Origin: Stenotrophomonas sp. PS02289
GTDB lineage: Bacteria; Pseudomonadota; Gammaproteobacteria; Xanthomonadales; Xanthomonadaceae
Assembly: GCF_029960115.1 (NCBI RefSeq)
Contig: NZ_JASCOZ010000032.1
Coordinates: forward strand, 1-34,545
Direction: 5' to 3'
DNA length: 34,545 nt
Shown here piece after piece: positions 8,412 to 17,258 of this stretch; within the stretch, counting starts at the first letter, position 1, and each line of letters begins with the position of its first letter. Position numbers and translations under genes: made by a program. Under the pieces are notes generated by a model that worked only from the letters and a program-made list of their open reading frames with translations, made no database searches and was not told the DNA's origin.

Positions 8412-9455
8412 ATGGACGCAGAAGTGGGCCCCGTAGCCGACGTTTCCAGTGAATTCCTGCGCTATCAGTACGAAGTGCTGGGCATTCACGAGTACATGAC
8501 CTCGCCTGACGTGACGGAAATCTGTATCAACCGTCCGGGTGAGGTGTGGCTGGAAAAACGCGATGGCTGGCAGCGTGTGGAAGTCCCCACGCTGACCTTT
8601 GAACGTGCCCGTCAGTTCTGCACCGCCGTGGTCAATGAAAGCAACACCGGGCAGCGTATTACCGACGCTGACCCGGTGGTGTCGCTGACCTTCCCGACCG
8701 GTCAGCGTGCACAGTTCGTCATCCCGCCGGCGTGCGACGCCGGCAAGGTGTCGATCACCATCCGTCTGCCGTCCAAGCACATGAAGACCCTGGAGCAGTA
8801 CCAGGAAGACGGGTTCTTCAACCAGATCCTGGAGCAGGGCGCTGCCATCAGCGACCAGGACCAGGAACTGCTGGCGCTGCGCCAGTCGCGCAATTACGCC
8901 GAGTTCTTCCGCAAGGCCGTGCAGTACCGCAAGAACATCGTCGTGTCCGGCGCGACCGGTAGCGGCAAGACCACCTTCATGAAGTCGCTTGTCAACCATA
9001 TTCCGGCCAACGAGCGACTGGTCACCATCGAAGATGCCCGCGAACTGTTCATCGCCCAGCCCAACGTGGTGCACCTGCTGTACTCCAAGGGCGGGCAGAG
9101 CGCCAGCAACGTTACCGCCAAGAGCTGCATGGAAGCCTGCCTGCGCATGAAGCCGGACCGCATCATCCTCGCCGAGCTTCGCGGCGACGAGGCGTTCTAC
9201 TTCATCCGTAACTGCGCCTCCGGTCACCCCGGTTCGATCACCAGCTGCCACGCCGGCAGCCCGGAACAGACCTGGGACCAGCTGGGCCTGATGGTGAAGG
9301 CCTCGACCGAAGGCTCCGGTCTGGAGTTCTCGGTGATCAAGCGTCTGCTGCAGCTGACCATCGATGTGGTGGTGCACATCAAGGCCCATGCCGGCAGCCG
9401 CTACATCACCGGCATTGATTTCAACCCCGAACGCGCGCTCGCGCAGGCACAGTGA
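8412..9455 (+). CDS. virB11: VirB11 secretion ATPase
   Basis: 347 aa, hexameric cytoplasmic traffic ATPase that works with VirB4 and VirD4. Motifs in order: Walker A GATGSGKT (180-187), Asp box TIEDARELF (205-213), Walker B IILAELRGDEA (251-261), and His box GHPGSITSCHAGS (271-283). All key residues are present. The N-terminal domain (about 20-150) precedes the RecA-like fold. It starts at ATG 8412, just after virB10, and ends 10 nt before virB1. It is placed between virB10 and virB1, as in the xanthomonad X-T4SS. Confidence 0.96.
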   Translation: MDAEVGPVADVSSEFLRYQYEVLGIHEYMTSPDVTEICINRPGEVWLEKRDGWQRVEVPTLTFERARQFCTAVVNESNTGQRITDADPVVSLTFPTGQRAQFVIPPACDAGKVSITIRLPSKHMKTLEQYQEDGFFNQILEQGAAISDQDQELLALRQSRNYAEFFRKAVQYRKNIVVSGATGSGKTTFMKSLVNHIPANERLVTIEDARELFIAQPNVVHLLYSKGGQSASNVTAKSCMEACLRMKPDRIILAELRGDEAFYFIRNCASGHPGSITSCHAGSPEQTWDQLGLMVKASTEGSGLEFSVIKRLLQLTIDVVVHIKAHAGSRYITGIDFNPERALAQAQ

Positions 9456-9465
9456 GGACGCCCTG

Positions 9466-10422
9466 ATGCTGCCTGGTATGGAAGCCCTTGCCTGCCCTGA
9501 AATGGCCGTGTCCATGGATGTGATGCAGCACGTGGTCAACGTCGAGTCCTCGCGCAACCCCTACGCCATTGGCGTGGTGGGTGGCGCGCTCGTGCGCCAG
9601 CCCAAGCAGCTCGATGAAGCATTGGCCACGGTGCGCATGCTGGAAGAGAAGGGCTACAACTTCTCCGTCGGTCTGGCCCAGGTCAACCGCTACAACCTGG
9701 CCAAGTACGGCCTGGACTCCTACGAGAAGGCTTTCCAGCAGTGCGCCAACCTGCAGGCCGGCTCGCGCATTTTGGCCGAATGCCATTCGCGCTCCGGCAA
9801 CGACTGGGGCAAGGCGTTCAGCTGCTACTACTCGGGCAACTTCACCACCGGCTTCCGCCACGGTTACGTGCAGAAGGTATTTGCCTCGATCGCGCGCCAG
9901 CGCGGCACCCAGGTGGCCGCCAACGGCGCAGCCCCGATCGACGTGGTCAGCCGCGCCCAGCGCCGTGTGGTCGATGTCGCGCACCACCCGCAGTACACCA
10001 ATGAAGCCCAGCGTGTGATCGGCAGTCGCATCGAAGCGACGACCCAGGCGCTGGCACCGATGGTGGCCCAGGCCGCAGTGGTGCAGGACGATCCGGCGCG
10101 GGTGTACGAGGTCTATCCGTCCACCGGTGCCATGGTCCGCGGGGGACTGGTGCGTACCGCCGACGCGGCGGTGTCGCGGGTGGTCATGAATGCGTTGGAT
10201 CACGCGTTGCCGCAGCCCCAACAGGTTGCGCCGGCCGCTGTTCCAGAACCGGTTGCGCCGCAGGTCAGGCCGCAACTTCCACAACAGGGGGCTGCGGGCC
10301 CGGTGGTGCTGCGCCCGTGGAGTGAACGTAATGCACCCGTGGCGTCGCCCGTGCAGGCCCAGCCTGCGCAGGCAGCGCCCGCTCAGAACATCCCCGCAGG
10401 GGATGCAGCCTTCGTGTTTTGA
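9466..10422 (+). CDS. virB1: VirB1 lytic transglycosylase
   Basis: 318 aa from ATG 9466, with GAGG at the virB11 stop as ribosome site. Residues about 15-170 form a lysozyme-like SLT domain. VVNVESSRNPYAIGVVGG contains the catalytic Glu27, followed by GYNFSVGLAQVNRYNLAKYG and the CYYSGNF motif. It opens peptidoglycan for channel assembly. From about residue 245 the C-terminus is Pro/Gln/Ala-rich low complexity. No clear Sec signal peptide is seen before the catalytic domain, which starts almost at the N-terminus. Extending upstream in frame adds only Arg/Ser-rich text from virB11's other frame. Export route is therefore unclear from sequence. Confidence 0.9.
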   Translation: MLPGMEALACPEMAVSMDVMQHVVNVESSRNPYAIGVVGGALVRQPKQLDEALATVRMLEEKGYNFSVGLAQVNRYNLAKYGLDSYEKAFQQCANLQAGSRILAECHSRSGNDWGKAFSCYYSGNFTTGFRHGYVQKVFASIARQRGTQVAANGAAPIDVVSRAQRRVVDVAHHPQYTNEAQRVIGSRIEATTQALAPMVAQAAVVQDDPARVYEVYPSTGAMVRGGLVRTADAAVSRVVMNALDHALPQPQQVAPAAVPEPVAPQVRPQLPQQGAAGPVVLRPWSERNAPVASPVQAQPAQAAPAQNIPAGDAAFVF

Positions 10423-10495
10423 CGAAGTCGTGGTACGGCCATCCACCCGGCGGGCCGATTCAAGTCGTGTTAGACCATCAACAAGGAAATCAACA

Positions 10496-10891
10496 ATGAA
10501 GCGTACCAACCTCGATATTGCCCAAGCCCAGCGCTCGCTGAAGACCATGCTGATGGCGGTTGCCTTCGTCGCTGCGGTGTTCGTGCCGGACGTGTTCGCC
10601 CAGACCAACTTCGGTGGCACCGACAAGAAGGTCTGCGGCTTCTTCGACAACATCAACGGCCTGCTGAACATCGCCTCGATCGCCGTGGTGACCATCGCCG
10701 TCATCTTCGCCGGCTACCAGATCGCCTTCGCCCACAAGCGCATCAGTGACGTGGCTCCGATCCTGATCGGTGGCCTGCTGATCGGTGCGGCCGGCCAGAT
10801 CGCCAAGATGCTGATCGGCGATAGCGCCACCAGCTGCGGCGGCACCACCACCGCTGCGATCATGAACGTCGTTCAGTACTACCGTGCATAA
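10496..10891 (+). CDS. virB2: VirB2 pilin
   Basis: 131 aa with a long signal peptide (cleavage after about residue 35, VFA|QT). It has two hydrophobic helices (about 54-78 and 86-108) joined by the short basic loop AHKRISD, the usual hairpin of T4SS major pilins. A conserved-looking Cys pair (VCGFFDN and SCGGTT) flanks the helices in the mature protein and could form a disulfide. AAGGA lies 8 nt upstream of ATG 10496. The stop codon overlaps the GTG start of virB3. The product inserts in the inner membrane and polymerises into the pilus. Confidence 0.92.
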   Translation: MKRTNLDIAQAQRSLKTMLMAVAFVAAVFVPDVFAQTNFGGTDKKVCGFFDNINGLLNIASIAVVTIAVIFAGYQIAFAHKRISDVAPILIGGLLIGAAGQIAKMLIGDSATSCGGTTTAAIMNVVQYYRA

Positions 10892-11192
10892 GAACGTTCT
10901 GTTCCGCGGTTGCACGCGGCCGGCGATGTTTCTGGGCGTGCCTTACGTCCCGTTCTTCCTGGTCGCGGGCGGCTTGTTGCTGCTCGGCATGTACATCGAC
11001 ATGCGACTGCTGGTGACGATTCCGATTGCTATTTTCATCATGCGGCAGATGGCCAAGCGCGATGAAATGATCTTCCGGCTGATCGGTCTCCGCCTGCAGT
11101 TCAAGTTCCGGGCCCGCAACGTGCAGCAGCACGATGGCATGTGGGTGTTCACGCCCAACCACTATCGTGACAAGCCGCCGCCGTCGGTCTGA
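10884..11192 (+). CDS. virB3: VirB3 inner-membrane protein
   Basis: 102 aa from GTG 10884, overlapping the virB2 end by 8 nt. The N-terminal VLFRGCTRPAMFLGVPYVPF is typical of VirB3 (the RG.TRP motif). It is followed by two adjacent hydrophobic segments (about 20-38 and 43-58), and then a basic cytoplasmic tail. VirB3 works with VirB4 at the base of the pilus machinery. The GTG start is the only one that keeps the family N-terminus, and coupling to virB2 explains the lack of a separate ribosome site. Confidence 0.93.
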   Translation: MHKNVLFRGCTRPAMFLGVPYVPFFLVAGGLLLLGMYIDMRLLVTIPIAIFIMRQMAKRDEMIFRLIGLRLQFKFRARNVQQHDGMWVFTPNHYRDKPPPSV

Positions 11193-11281
11193 CACGGCAC
11201 GCTTCAAGCCGGGCAGGCGGCACCACCGCCTGCCCGGTGCAAGGAAAGCATCATCCCCGCAGCGCCCCATTGGAAGCCGTC

Positions 11282-13729
11282 ATGTTCACGCCAGATACCT
11301 CCATCAGCGAATTCATTCCCCTGTCGACCCATGTGGCACCGACGGTCGTCAAGACCACGGGCGGAGACTTCCTGTTGACCTGGCACCTGGAAGGGCTGCC
11401 CTTCGTCGGGCGCGAGGATTGGGAGCTGGAACACCGCCATAACACCTTCAATCGCCTGCTGCAGACCCTGCGCGCCCCGGATTTCGTCAACGTCGCCTTC
11501 TGGGTGCATGACATCCGCCGCCGCCGCACGCTCAACACCAAGCGCAGCTTCAACCAGAAATTCAACCAGGACGTCTCCGACCAGTACATGGGCATGCTGT
11601 CTTCGCAGCGCACCATGCAGAACGAGCTGTACCTGACCATGATCTACCGCCCCGTGGTGGCCGGTAAGCGCTTCATGGACAAGTCCTCCAGCGTCACCCA
11701 GCTGCAGGCCGAGCAGGACCAGGCCGTGGCCAAGCTGCTGGAACTGGCCGGCAACGTCGAAGCGGTGATCCGCGATTACTCGCCGTACCGCATGGGCATG
11801 TACGAAGCAAAGAACGGCATGGTGTTCTCCGAGACCCTGGAGTTCTTCGGCTACCTGCTCAACCGCGTGGACGAGCCGGTGCCGGTGCTCTCGGCCCCGG
11901 TCAAGGACTACCTGCCGATCAGCCGGCACATGTTCTCGGCCAAGACCGGTGACTTCGTCATCAACACGCCCAATGGCGTGAACCACTTCGGTGCGATCCT
12001 CAACATCAAGGAATACGCCGAAGGGACCTACCCGGGCGTGCTCAACGGCCTGAAGTACCTCGATTTCGAGTACGTCATCACCCATTCCTTCAGCCCGATG
12101 GGCCGCCAGGACGCGCTCAAGGTGCTCGACCGCACCAAGGGCATGATGATCTCCTCCGGCGACAAGGCGGTCAGCCAGATCATCGAGATGGACCAGGCGA
12201 TGGACCAGCTGGCGTCGGGCAACTTCGTGCTGGGTGAATACCACTTCATCATGGCCATCTACGCCGACAGCCAGGAGAAGCTGGCGCAGAATCTGGCCGC
12301 CACCCGCGCCGAGTTGTCCAACGCCGGCTTCGTGTCGGCCAAGGAAGACCTGGCGGTCACCGCGTCGTTCTATTCGCAGTTCCCGGCCAACTGGCGCTAC
12401 CGCACCCGTATGGCGAATGTGAGCTCGCTGAACTTCCTCGGCTTGTCGCCGTTACACAACTTCGCCACGGGCAAGCAGCACAACAATCCGTGGGGTGATT
12501 GCGTCACCACCCTGCAGACCACCAACGGCCAGCCGTACTACTTCAACTTCCACGCTACGCACCCGTCGGAAAACTCGCTGGGTGAGAAGGCCATCGCCAA
12601 CACCATGGTGATTGGTAAGTCTGGTACGGGTAAGACCGCGCTGATCAACTTCCTGCTCAGCCAGGTGCAGCAGTACGACCCGGCACCGACCATCTTCTTC
12701 TTCGACAAGGATCGCGGCGCGGAGATCTTCGTGCGCGCCTGTGGCGGCAATTACCTGGCGCTTGAGAACGGGCAGCCTACCGGCTTCAACCCGTTCCAGT
12801 GCGACAACAACGAAACCAACGTGCAGTTCCTGGCGGACCTGGTCAAGGTCCTGGCGGGCAAGGCCGAGTACAGCTCGCGCGAGGAAGAGGACATCTTCCG
12901 TGCGGTGGAAAACATGCTGGACACGCCCAAGCACCTGCGCAGCATGACCAACTTCCAGAAGAGCCTGCCCAACATGGGCGACGACGGCCTGTATGCGCGC
13001 ATGCGCCGCTGGACCTCCGGCAACTCGCTGGGCTGGGTGTTCGACAACCCGGTGGACACCGTCGACCTGAGCCGCGCCAACATCATCGGCTTTGACTACA
13101 CCGACATCATCGACAACCCCGAAGTGCGTGTGCCGGTCATCAACTACCTGCTGCACCGCCTGGAATCGCTGATCGACGGTCGCCCGCTGATCTACGTGAT
13201 GGACGAATTCTGGAAGATCCTGGACGGCGAGGGTGGCCTGAAGGAGTTTGCCAAGAACAAGCAGAAGACCATCCGTAAGCAGAACGGTCTGGGCATCTTC
13301 GCCACGCAGAGCCCGGAAGATGCGCTCAAGAGCGACATCGCCGCCGCCCTGATCGAGCAGACCGCCACCCTGATTCTGCTGCCCAACCCCAATGCCAGCC
13401 GTTCGGACTACATCGACGGCCTGAAGCTGACCGAGTCCGAGTTCAAGGTGGTCACCGCCCTGGACGAGCGCTCGCGCTGCTTCCTGGTCAAGCAGGGCCA
13501 CGCCGCCAGCGTTTGCCAGCTCAACCTGCGTGGCATGGACGACATTCTGTCGGTGATTTCGGCCTCCACCGACAATATCGACATCATGCACCGGGTCCTG
13601 CTGGATGCCGCCCAGCGCGAACAGGTGTCGCAGGCCGATCTCACCCCGGAACAGTGGCTCAGTGAGTTCTACAAGAAGCGCAAGGGCTCAGGAAAGCCCG
13701 CCGGAAACCGCCAGGAAGCTGCCGCCTGA
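11282..13729 (+). CDS. virB4: VirB4 ATPase
   Basis: 815 aa, the usual size for this largest T4SS ATPase. The N-terminal CagE/TrbE-type domain (about 1-400) is followed by the C-terminal RecA-like domain. Walker A is GKSGTGKT (445-452). Walker B is LIYVMDEFWK, with the acidic pair at 641-642. FFFDKDRGAEIFVRACGG and GIFATQSPEDAL are further family motifs. It energises pilus assembly and substrate transfer from the cytoplasmic side of the inner membrane. Start ATG 11282 follows a purine-rich GGAAG. It is preceded by an 89-nt spacer after virB3. Confidence 0.96.
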   Translation: MFTPDTSISEFIPLSTHVAPTVVKTTGGDFLLTWHLEGLPFVGREDWELEHRHNTFNRLLQTLRAPDFVNVAFWVHDIRRRRTLNTKRSFNQKFNQDVSDQYMGMLSSQRTMQNELYLTMIYRPVVAGKRFMDKSSSVTQLQAEQDQAVAKLLELAGNVEAVIRDYSPYRMGMYEAKNGMVFSETLEFFGYLLNRVDEPVPVLSAPVKDYLPISRHMFSAKTGDFVINTPNGVNHFGAILNIKEYAEGTYPGVLNGLKYLDFEYVITHSFSPMGRQDALKVLDRTKGMMISSGDKAVSQIIEMDQAMDQLASGNFVLGEYHFIMAIYADSQEKLAQNLAATRAELSNAGFVSAKEDLAVTASFYSQFPANWRYRTRMANVSSLNFLGLSPLHNFATGKQHNNPWGDCVTTLQTTNGQPYYFNFHATHPSENSLGEKAIANTMVIGKSGTGKTALINFLLSQVQQYDPAPTIFFFDKDRGAEIFVRACGGNYLALENGQPTGFNPFQCDNNETNVQFLADLVKVLAGKAEYSSREEEDIFRAVENMLDTPKHLRSMTNFQKSLPNMGDDGLYARMRRWTSGNSLGWVFDNPVDTVDLSRANIIGFDYTDIIDNPEVRVPVINYLLHRLESLIDGRPLIYVMDEFWKILDGEGGLKEFAKNKQKTIRKQNGLGIFATQSPEDALKSDIAAALIEQTATLILLPNPNASRSDYIDGLKLTESEFKVVTALDERSRCFLVKQGHAASVCQLNLRGMDDILSVISASTDNIDIMHRVLLDAAQREQVSQADLTPEQWLSEFYKKRKGSGKPAGNRQEAAA

Positions 13730-13782
13730 CCGGTCCCCCGGCCGTCAGGACCACGTACCAGCCGCATTCGATGGAGACAACC

Positions 13783-14601
13783 ATGATCATCGCCAAGACC
13801 CCCAAGAAGAATCGCCGTTACTTCAACTTCCGCCTGGCCGCACTGTCGGTGGTGGGCGTGCTGATGTGCAACGCACCGGCACCGGCCTACACCCAGCCCG
13901 TGGTGGAAATCGGCCCGAACGTGTTCCAGTCGATCATGAACCAGATCAACACGTACAAGGCCGAGATCATCGCCGCAGGCTCCAAGGCGCAGGACGCGGC
14001 CGAGTACATCGAGCAGCGCACGCGCTGGATTCGCACGCTGCAGCAGTATGCGCAGCAGCTGATCCAGTTGCAGGCTATCTTCAACGATTTCGGCATGCCG
14101 GTGGGGCAGACCCTCACGCGCGTCGATGATGACTACCTGGTTAAGGACACTTGCCGCACGTCCAAGAACATGACGCTGCCAGGCCTGCTGGAAACCTTCG
14201 TCTTCAAATCAGACACCGACTTCAAGAGTCAGCAGACACAGATCTGCGTGAACATCCGAATGATGCGGAACCGGAAGTACAACGATGCGGTCGATTTCAT
14301 GAACTACTCGGTTCCGCTCATGAAGTCGTCGCTGACCCGAATCTTCGAACTGCGCATTCTGAGCAACAACCAAGGCAATGTGCAGGGTGTGGATAGTGAG
14401 TCGTTGCGCATGGCCAATGACCTTGCAGTGCAATCCCAGATCTGGGAAGCGCGCATGAAATCTTACGATTCCTACATCGAAGTGATGGAGGCCAATCAGA
14501 AGGTAGTTGCCGAGCAGGCACTCAAGGGCGACACCAAGAACCGGATGATCGGAGACATCATCAGAACCGCTACGTTGGCGGGCGCGCTGAAGATCAAGTA
14601 A
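13783..14601 (+). CDS. virB5: VirB5 minor pilin / pilus-tip protein (copy 1)
   Basis: 272 aa from ATG 13783, with GGAG 6 nt upstream. ATG 13771 is an in-frame alternative that would cover that ribosome site. Sec signal peptide with cleavage near residue 36, then a mainly alpha-helical protein. Marks include NQINTYKAEIIAAGSKAQDAAEYIEQRTRWIRTLQQYAQQL and, later, QICVNIRMMRNRKYNDAVDF. VirB5 is the pilus-tip adhesin and chaperone-like minor subunit. A second homologue is at 21376. Shared patterns include the DDYLVK/DDYMVK Cys motif, the Q.K/QICV and NRKYN segments, and the SYDSYIEVMEANQ/AYDAYIAAMQARQ segment. Confidence 0.9.
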   Translation: MIIAKTPKKNRRYFNFRLAALSVVGVLMCNAPAPAYTQPVVEIGPNVFQSIMNQINTYKAEIIAAGSKAQDAAEYIEQRTRWIRTLQQYAQQLIQLQAIFNDFGMPVGQTLTRVDDDYLVKDTCRTSKNMTLPGLLETFVFKSDTDFKSQQTQICVNIRMMRNRKYNDAVDFMNYSVPLMKSSLTRIFELRILSNNQGNVQGVDSESLRMANDLAVQSQIWEARMKSYDSYIEVMEANQKVVAEQALKGDTKNRMIGDIIRTATLAGALKIK

Positions 14602-14681
14602 GGATCAATGTCGGCAGGCGAAGTCGGATGCACAACGCGCCAGCCCGTCTGTCGCAGCAGTATCACCAAGGGATTGTAGAG

Positions 14682-15842
14682 ATGAATAGGTTGATTGCCA
14701 GCTTTGGCGACTCGGGTGGGTTACAGGATCTTCTGGGATACGTCGTGCGTGTCCAGGAAGTCGGCGACCTGATTTTCTTCCGGTTGATCCTGAACTATCT
14801 GCGACAGGAGATCGCAGATTTCGGGTTCGACATGATGAAGAACATGATGTATTGGGTCGGGGGCATGGCCCTCACCCTGATGACGCTCTGGGTGCTGATC
14901 CAGGGCTATCGCATCATCACCGGACAGAGCCGCGACTCGATGATGGCGCTGGTCACGAACATGGCGCGTGCCGCGCTGATCGTGAGCGTGGCAACCTCCA
15001 TGAGCATGTTTGGTACCAGCCTGCACACGCTTCTGACCAAGGATCTCAAGGAAGTCATCACCGCGCGGGTCACCGATGATGACGAATCCCCCGAAGAACA
15101 GATCGACAAGAGCCTGGCTCTGATGCAGGTCGCCTTGGCCAGCGTTGACTACATCAAGACGGTGGATGACGAGGGCTTACGCACTGAGAAGGCACAGTCG
15201 ATGTGGTTCATCGGCTTGGGCACTGGCGGTCCGGCAGTAACAGCCGGTGCGATGCTGATGCTGTACGAAGTCGCGATCGCCTTGTTCATCGGCTTTGGTC
15301 CACTCTTCATCCTGTGTCTGTTGTTCGACCAGACCAAACAGCTGTTCCAGAAGTGGTTGCTCTACGGCATAGGAACGCTGTTCTCGATGGCCGTACTGGC
15401 GGCCATGGTGAACATCGCATTGGGTATGGTGATCCGCGTTGCAGGCGCATTCTGGGTGGCCGACGGCATAGGAAGGCTGCTGCCAGACGGTGTAATGAGC
15501 GACGGCATTACGAGCATGGCAATGCAGCAGGGCGGCATGGGTCTGATCCTGACCACGCTGATCCTGACTGCGCCCCCAATGGCCCAGTTCTTCTTCCAGG
15601 GCACGCTGGGCAGCTTCATGGCATATTCGCAGATAGGTGGTGGAGCTAGCGGCCAGCCGGGTCCGCAGGGTCAGCCGCCGGGGTCGTATACGCCGCCGCA
15701 GACGACTAATCAGAGCGTTTCCGAAAGACCCGCAGTCAATATGGACCCGCAGGCAACAATGGCGCGAACGGTATCCCAATCAACTTCGGCCCCGTCGGAT
15801 GCGTCAGGTCAGGGGCGGATGGGGAACCATCCTACTCGTTGA
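14682..15842 (+). CDS. virB6: VirB6 polytopic inner-membrane channel component (copy 1)
   Basis: 386 aa from ATG 14682. An in-frame ATG at 14628 would add 18 residues, but alignment with the second VirB6 at 22263 supports 14682. Several membrane helices are seen: LTLMTLWVLIQGYRIITG, the GTGGPAVTAGAMLMLYEVAIALFIGFGPLFILCLLF region, and later LFSMAVLAAMVNIALGMVI. The C-terminal tail (from about residue 317) is collagen-like and Ser/Gln-rich, starting GQPGPQGQPPGSYTPPQ. VirB6 forms part of the translocation path. The 3' part of this gene is duplicated downstream: 15099-15706 recurs gap-free at 17259-17866, and shorter decayed tail copies lie at 16550 and 18699. Confidence 0.93.
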   Translation: MNRLIASFGDSGGLQDLLGYVVRVQEVGDLIFFRLILNYLRQEIADFGFDMMKNMMYWVGGMALTLMTLWVLIQGYRIITGQSRDSMMALVTNMARAALIVSVATSMSMFGTSLHTLLTKDLKEVITARVTDDDESPEEQIDKSLALMQVALASVDYIKTVDDEGLRTEKAQSMWFIGLGTGGPAVTAGAMLMLYEVAIALFIGFGPLFILCLLFDQTKQLFQKWLLYGIGTLFSMAVLAAMVNIALGMVIRVAGAFWVADGIGRLLPDGVMSDGITSMAMQQGGMGLILTTLILTAPPMAQFFFQGTLGSFMAYSQIGGGASGQPGPQGQPPGSYTPPQTTNQSVSERPAVNMDPQATMARTVSQSTSAPSDASGQGRMGNHPTR

Positions 15843-15884
15843 TGAAAACGTGTGGTCGTAAAGTTTCCCAGACGTAAGGTAGCC

Positions 15885-16406
15885 ATGAGAATTCTGATCG
15901 CTGTACTTCTGAGTTTCGCCTCCTTTCTGGCTCACGCTGAGGGACGGTGCCCTCCTGGCCAGTATCCAATTGGTGGCCAAGGAGCGGGGGGGTGCGCACC
16001 TATCTCGGCCGGCGGAACTGGGGGTGCTGCATTGTCTGTACCCACCGGAAAATGGGAGACGCGTTGGGGGGCCGTGGTTGAGGATTCCACCAATCTAGCA
16101 ACGGGGGCGTCCGTTTCCCGGAAATCTAAGAGAGAAGCTACGGCTGCTGCAATGGAAGAGTGTAAGAAGCAGGGTGGGAACAACTGCAAGCTCCGAGTTG
16201 CGTATCACAATCAATGCGTCGCGATCGCAGATCCAACCCCGGAAAGTAGAAGGGGGAGGCCTGAACTTCAGGCAAAGTCGACCGACACTGCGGCAGGGAC
16301 GGTGGAGATTGCCAAGGAAAGGGCCATGGGTCGATGCGAGGCGTACGGTCATCAGTGTGGCATCGTTTACTCCGCGTGCAGCATGTCTGAGTTCAGAGAG
16401 TTCTGA
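15885..16406 (+). CDS. DUF4189 periplasmic protein A
   Basis: 173 aa. Signal peptide MRILIAVLLSFASFLAHA then mature EGRCPPGQYP, PIGGQGAGGCAPI, GKWETRWGAV, CKLRVAYHNQCVAIADP and the terminal VYSACSMSEFREF. This matches the DUF4189 family, whose function is unknown. Eight cysteines in the mature protein suggest a disulfide-bonded periplasmic or exported fold. It starts 42 nt after virB6 and is followed by a strong terminator, so it is the last gene of the virB transcript. Homologous to B (16648) and C (18039). N- and C-terminal blocks are nearly invariant while residues about 112-145 differ. ATG 15885 is chosen for the signal peptide; the upstream in-frame GTG adds basic text only. Confidence 0.85.
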   Translation: MRILIAVLLSFASFLAHAEGRCPPGQYPIGGQGAGGCAPISAGGTGGAALSVPTGKWETRWGAVVEDSTNLATGASVSRKSKREATAAAMEECKKQGGNNCKLRVAYHNQCVAIADPTPESRRGRPELQAKSTDTAAGTVEIAKERAMGRCEAYGHQCGIVYSACSMSEFREF

Positions 16407-16460
16407 CCTTATACCCCTTGGCACCCCGCGAGACTCACGGCGGCGTTTCGTCGCTAACGC

Positions 16461-16497
16461 AAGTAAATGGAGGCCATCGTGGCCTCCTTTTTACTTC
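16461..16497 (+). terminator. strong intrinsic terminator after DUF4189 A
   Basis: GGAGGCCA (16469-16476), loop TCG, TGGCCTCC (16480-16487), then five T. The flanking AAGTAAA (16461-16467) also pairs with TTTACTT (16490-16496), lengthening the stem. This is a canonical Rho-independent terminator and probably ends the virB7-virB6-DUF4189 transcript. Confidence 0.9.
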
Positions 16498-16549
16498 TTG
16501 TTAGGTGGGGTAGGCATGTATCCATGTTGCTAGAGGCTACCCTCGCCCT

Positions 16550-16599
16550 ATTCGCAGATGGGTAGTGAAGCGAGTCGGTAGCCGGGTGCGCATGGTCAT
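16550..16599 (+). pseudogene. decayed virB6 3'-end remnant upstream of DUF4189 B
   Basis: Gap-free alignment with virB6 15625-15674: I count about 39 of 50 identical bases, including ATTCGCAGAT and AGCCGGGT. In the virB6 frame it reads YSQMGSEASR, then a TAG stop, then PGAHG, against YSQIGGGASG and QPGPQG. It lies 48 nt before DUF4189 B, the same relative place virB6 occupies before DUF4189 A. It is a fossil of a tandem duplication. Confidence 0.7.
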
Positions 16600-16647
16600 C
16601 TAGAGCGATTGATCTAAGAGTTTGTGCATGTGCATTGTGAGGTGGAT

Positions 16648-17163
16648 ATGAGAACGCTTGTCATGTTGCTGCTGGGGCTTGCACCATTCAGCCTCTTTGC
16701 CGAGGGTCGCTGCCCGCCTGGGCAATATCCTATTGGTGGGCAAGGAGCGGGAGGGTGCGCACCCATTCCCGCCGGTGGTTCCGGAACTACTCTCTCCATC
16801 CCGACGGGTAAGTGGGAGACGCGCTGGGGTGCAATTGCGGAAGATCCCAGTAATCTTTGCACTGGGGCTTCAGTCTCCAGAAAGTCCAAGAAGGAAGCGA
16901 CGCAGGCAGCTATTGAAGAATGTCGGCGTCAGGGTGGAAGGGACTGCAAGCTGCGGATCGCATACCACAATCAGTGTGTGGCGTTCGCAGATCCGACTGA
17001 ACAAACCAAGAAGAGAGGTGCCTGGAACTCTGTGGCCGCGGCGGCGAAGACGGAAGATCTGGCCAGGGCAAATGCGATGCAGCGATGCTCCACATTTGGC
17101 GATGGGCAGCAGTGCGCTCTCGTCTATTCTGCCTGCAGTATGTCGGAGTTCAGGGAGTTCTGA
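16648..17163 (+). CDS. DUF4189 periplasmic protein B
   Basis: 171 aa. Signal peptide MRTLVMLLLGLAPFSLFA, then the same EGRCPPGQYP opening, GKWETRWGAI, CKLRIAYHNQCVAFADP and VYSACSMSEFREF ending as protein A. The mature part has nine cysteines; the extra one is in SNLCTG, where A has SNLATG. The segment after ADP (TEQTKKRGAWNSVAAAAKTED) is unrelated to those of A and C. GTGAGGTGG lies just upstream of ATG 16648. No terminator is seen after it; a virB6 fragment follows. It lies behind the strong terminator at 16461, so it needs its own promoter or read-through. Confidence 0.82.
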   Translation: MRTLVMLLLGLAPFSLFAEGRCPPGQYPIGGQGAGGCAPIPAGGSGTTLSIPTGKWETRWGAIAEDPSNLCTGASVSRKSKKEATQAAIEECRRQGGRDCKLRIAYHNQCVAFADPTEQTKKRGAWNSVAAAAKTEDLARANAMQRCSTFGDGQQCALVYSACSMSEFREF

Positions 17164-17258
17164 TCGAGTAGGCCGTGTAAGCTTCAGCAGTTCAGAGGGA
17201 CAGGTGATGCAGATATCTTGCCGCGCTTGCCATTGGCAGTAGCAGGGTTCCGTAAGAT

